From LMUY01 sp964242215 (lineage in GTDB: Bacteria > Pseudomonadota > Alphaproteobacteria > Acetobacterales > Acetobacteraceae), in NCBI GenBank assembly GCA_964242215.1, contig CAXTCJ010000006.1, positions 1 to 64,000 on the forward strand: DNA of 64,000 bases. Direction: 5' to 3'. This document shows, in pieces, positions 62,647 through 64,000 of the stretch. Numbering within the stretch: position 1 is the stretch's first letter; each line of letters begins with the position of its first letter. A model generated the notes under the pieces. The model did no database searches, had not been told where the DNA came from, and saw nothing but the letters and a program-made list of their open reading frames with translations. Position numbers and translations under genes: made by a program.

Positions 62647-64000
<1,354 letters not shown>

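Overview
The window reads as a chromosomal segment of a high-GC alphaproteobacterium. Acetobacteraceae/Rhodospirillales is my inference from gene content and style; no rRNA or other marker gene is present to confirm it. About 48 protein genes are packed on both strands, many translationally coupled by ATGA/GTGA overlaps. I see no tRNA, rRNA, insertion sequence, prophage or CRISPR array.

Region 1 (1-6130, minus strand) is a compact chaperone-like operon. It encodes a membrane protein with an N-terminal 'NPF' segment, a GrpE-like small protein, an 843-residue Hsp70 with a long non-standard C-terminus, and an AAA+ ATPase cut by the left edge. Region 2 (6284-21007) is a carbohydrate/polyol-type catabolic locus. 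It has two complete CUT2-family ABC importers (XylFGH-like and Rbs/Frc-like), a ribitol-dehydrogenase-like SDR, a sarcosine/N-methyltryptophan-oxidase-like flavoenzyme, a bicupin, AraC and LacI regulators, and three divergent proteins each made of two fused SnoaL/NTF2 domains. Two copies of a perfect 14-bp palindrome mark it as a LacI-type regulon; one copy lies just downstream of a good promoter.

Region 3 (21182-23597) holds a CAX-like antiporter and a CPA1 Na+/H+ antiporter. Region 4 (23793-28762) is a copper-handling operon: DUF2946-like protein, beta-rich exported protein, PCuAC, CopC, a CopD-cytochrome c fusion and SCO1. A NiCoT nickel/cobalt transporter with a cobalamin riboswitch follows on the opposite strand. 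Next to it is a hybrid histidine kinase whose N-terminus matches the ethylene-binding domain of plant ETR1, including all four key residues at the same spacing.

Region 5 (33337-39778) is mixed: a CBS protein, an apparently decayed permease fragment, an OxlT-like MFS carrier, a DCC thiol protein, an SDR, and a PsiE-family protein; TcuB and TcuA (tricarballylate oxidation) follow to 41162. Region 6 (41419-54802) looks like one catabolic programme for an unidentified imported compound. It has a ThDP enzyme, a Dpp/Opp-type importer (permeases, two ATPases and a Tat-type binding protein), a cytosolic class-A beta-lactamase-fold protein, an LDH2-type dehydrogenase, an FAH-family protein, a single-domain SnoaL protein, two TauD-family dioxygenases and a GntR/UTRA regulator.

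Region 7 (54935-64000) contains a small membrane protein, a free-standing periplasmic SecD-like protein and an MFS carrier. It ends with an acyl-CoA module: acyl-CoA synthetase, MaoC hydratase, and a biotin-dependent acyl-CoA carboxylase of methylcrotonyl-CoA type, whose beta subunit runs off the right edge.
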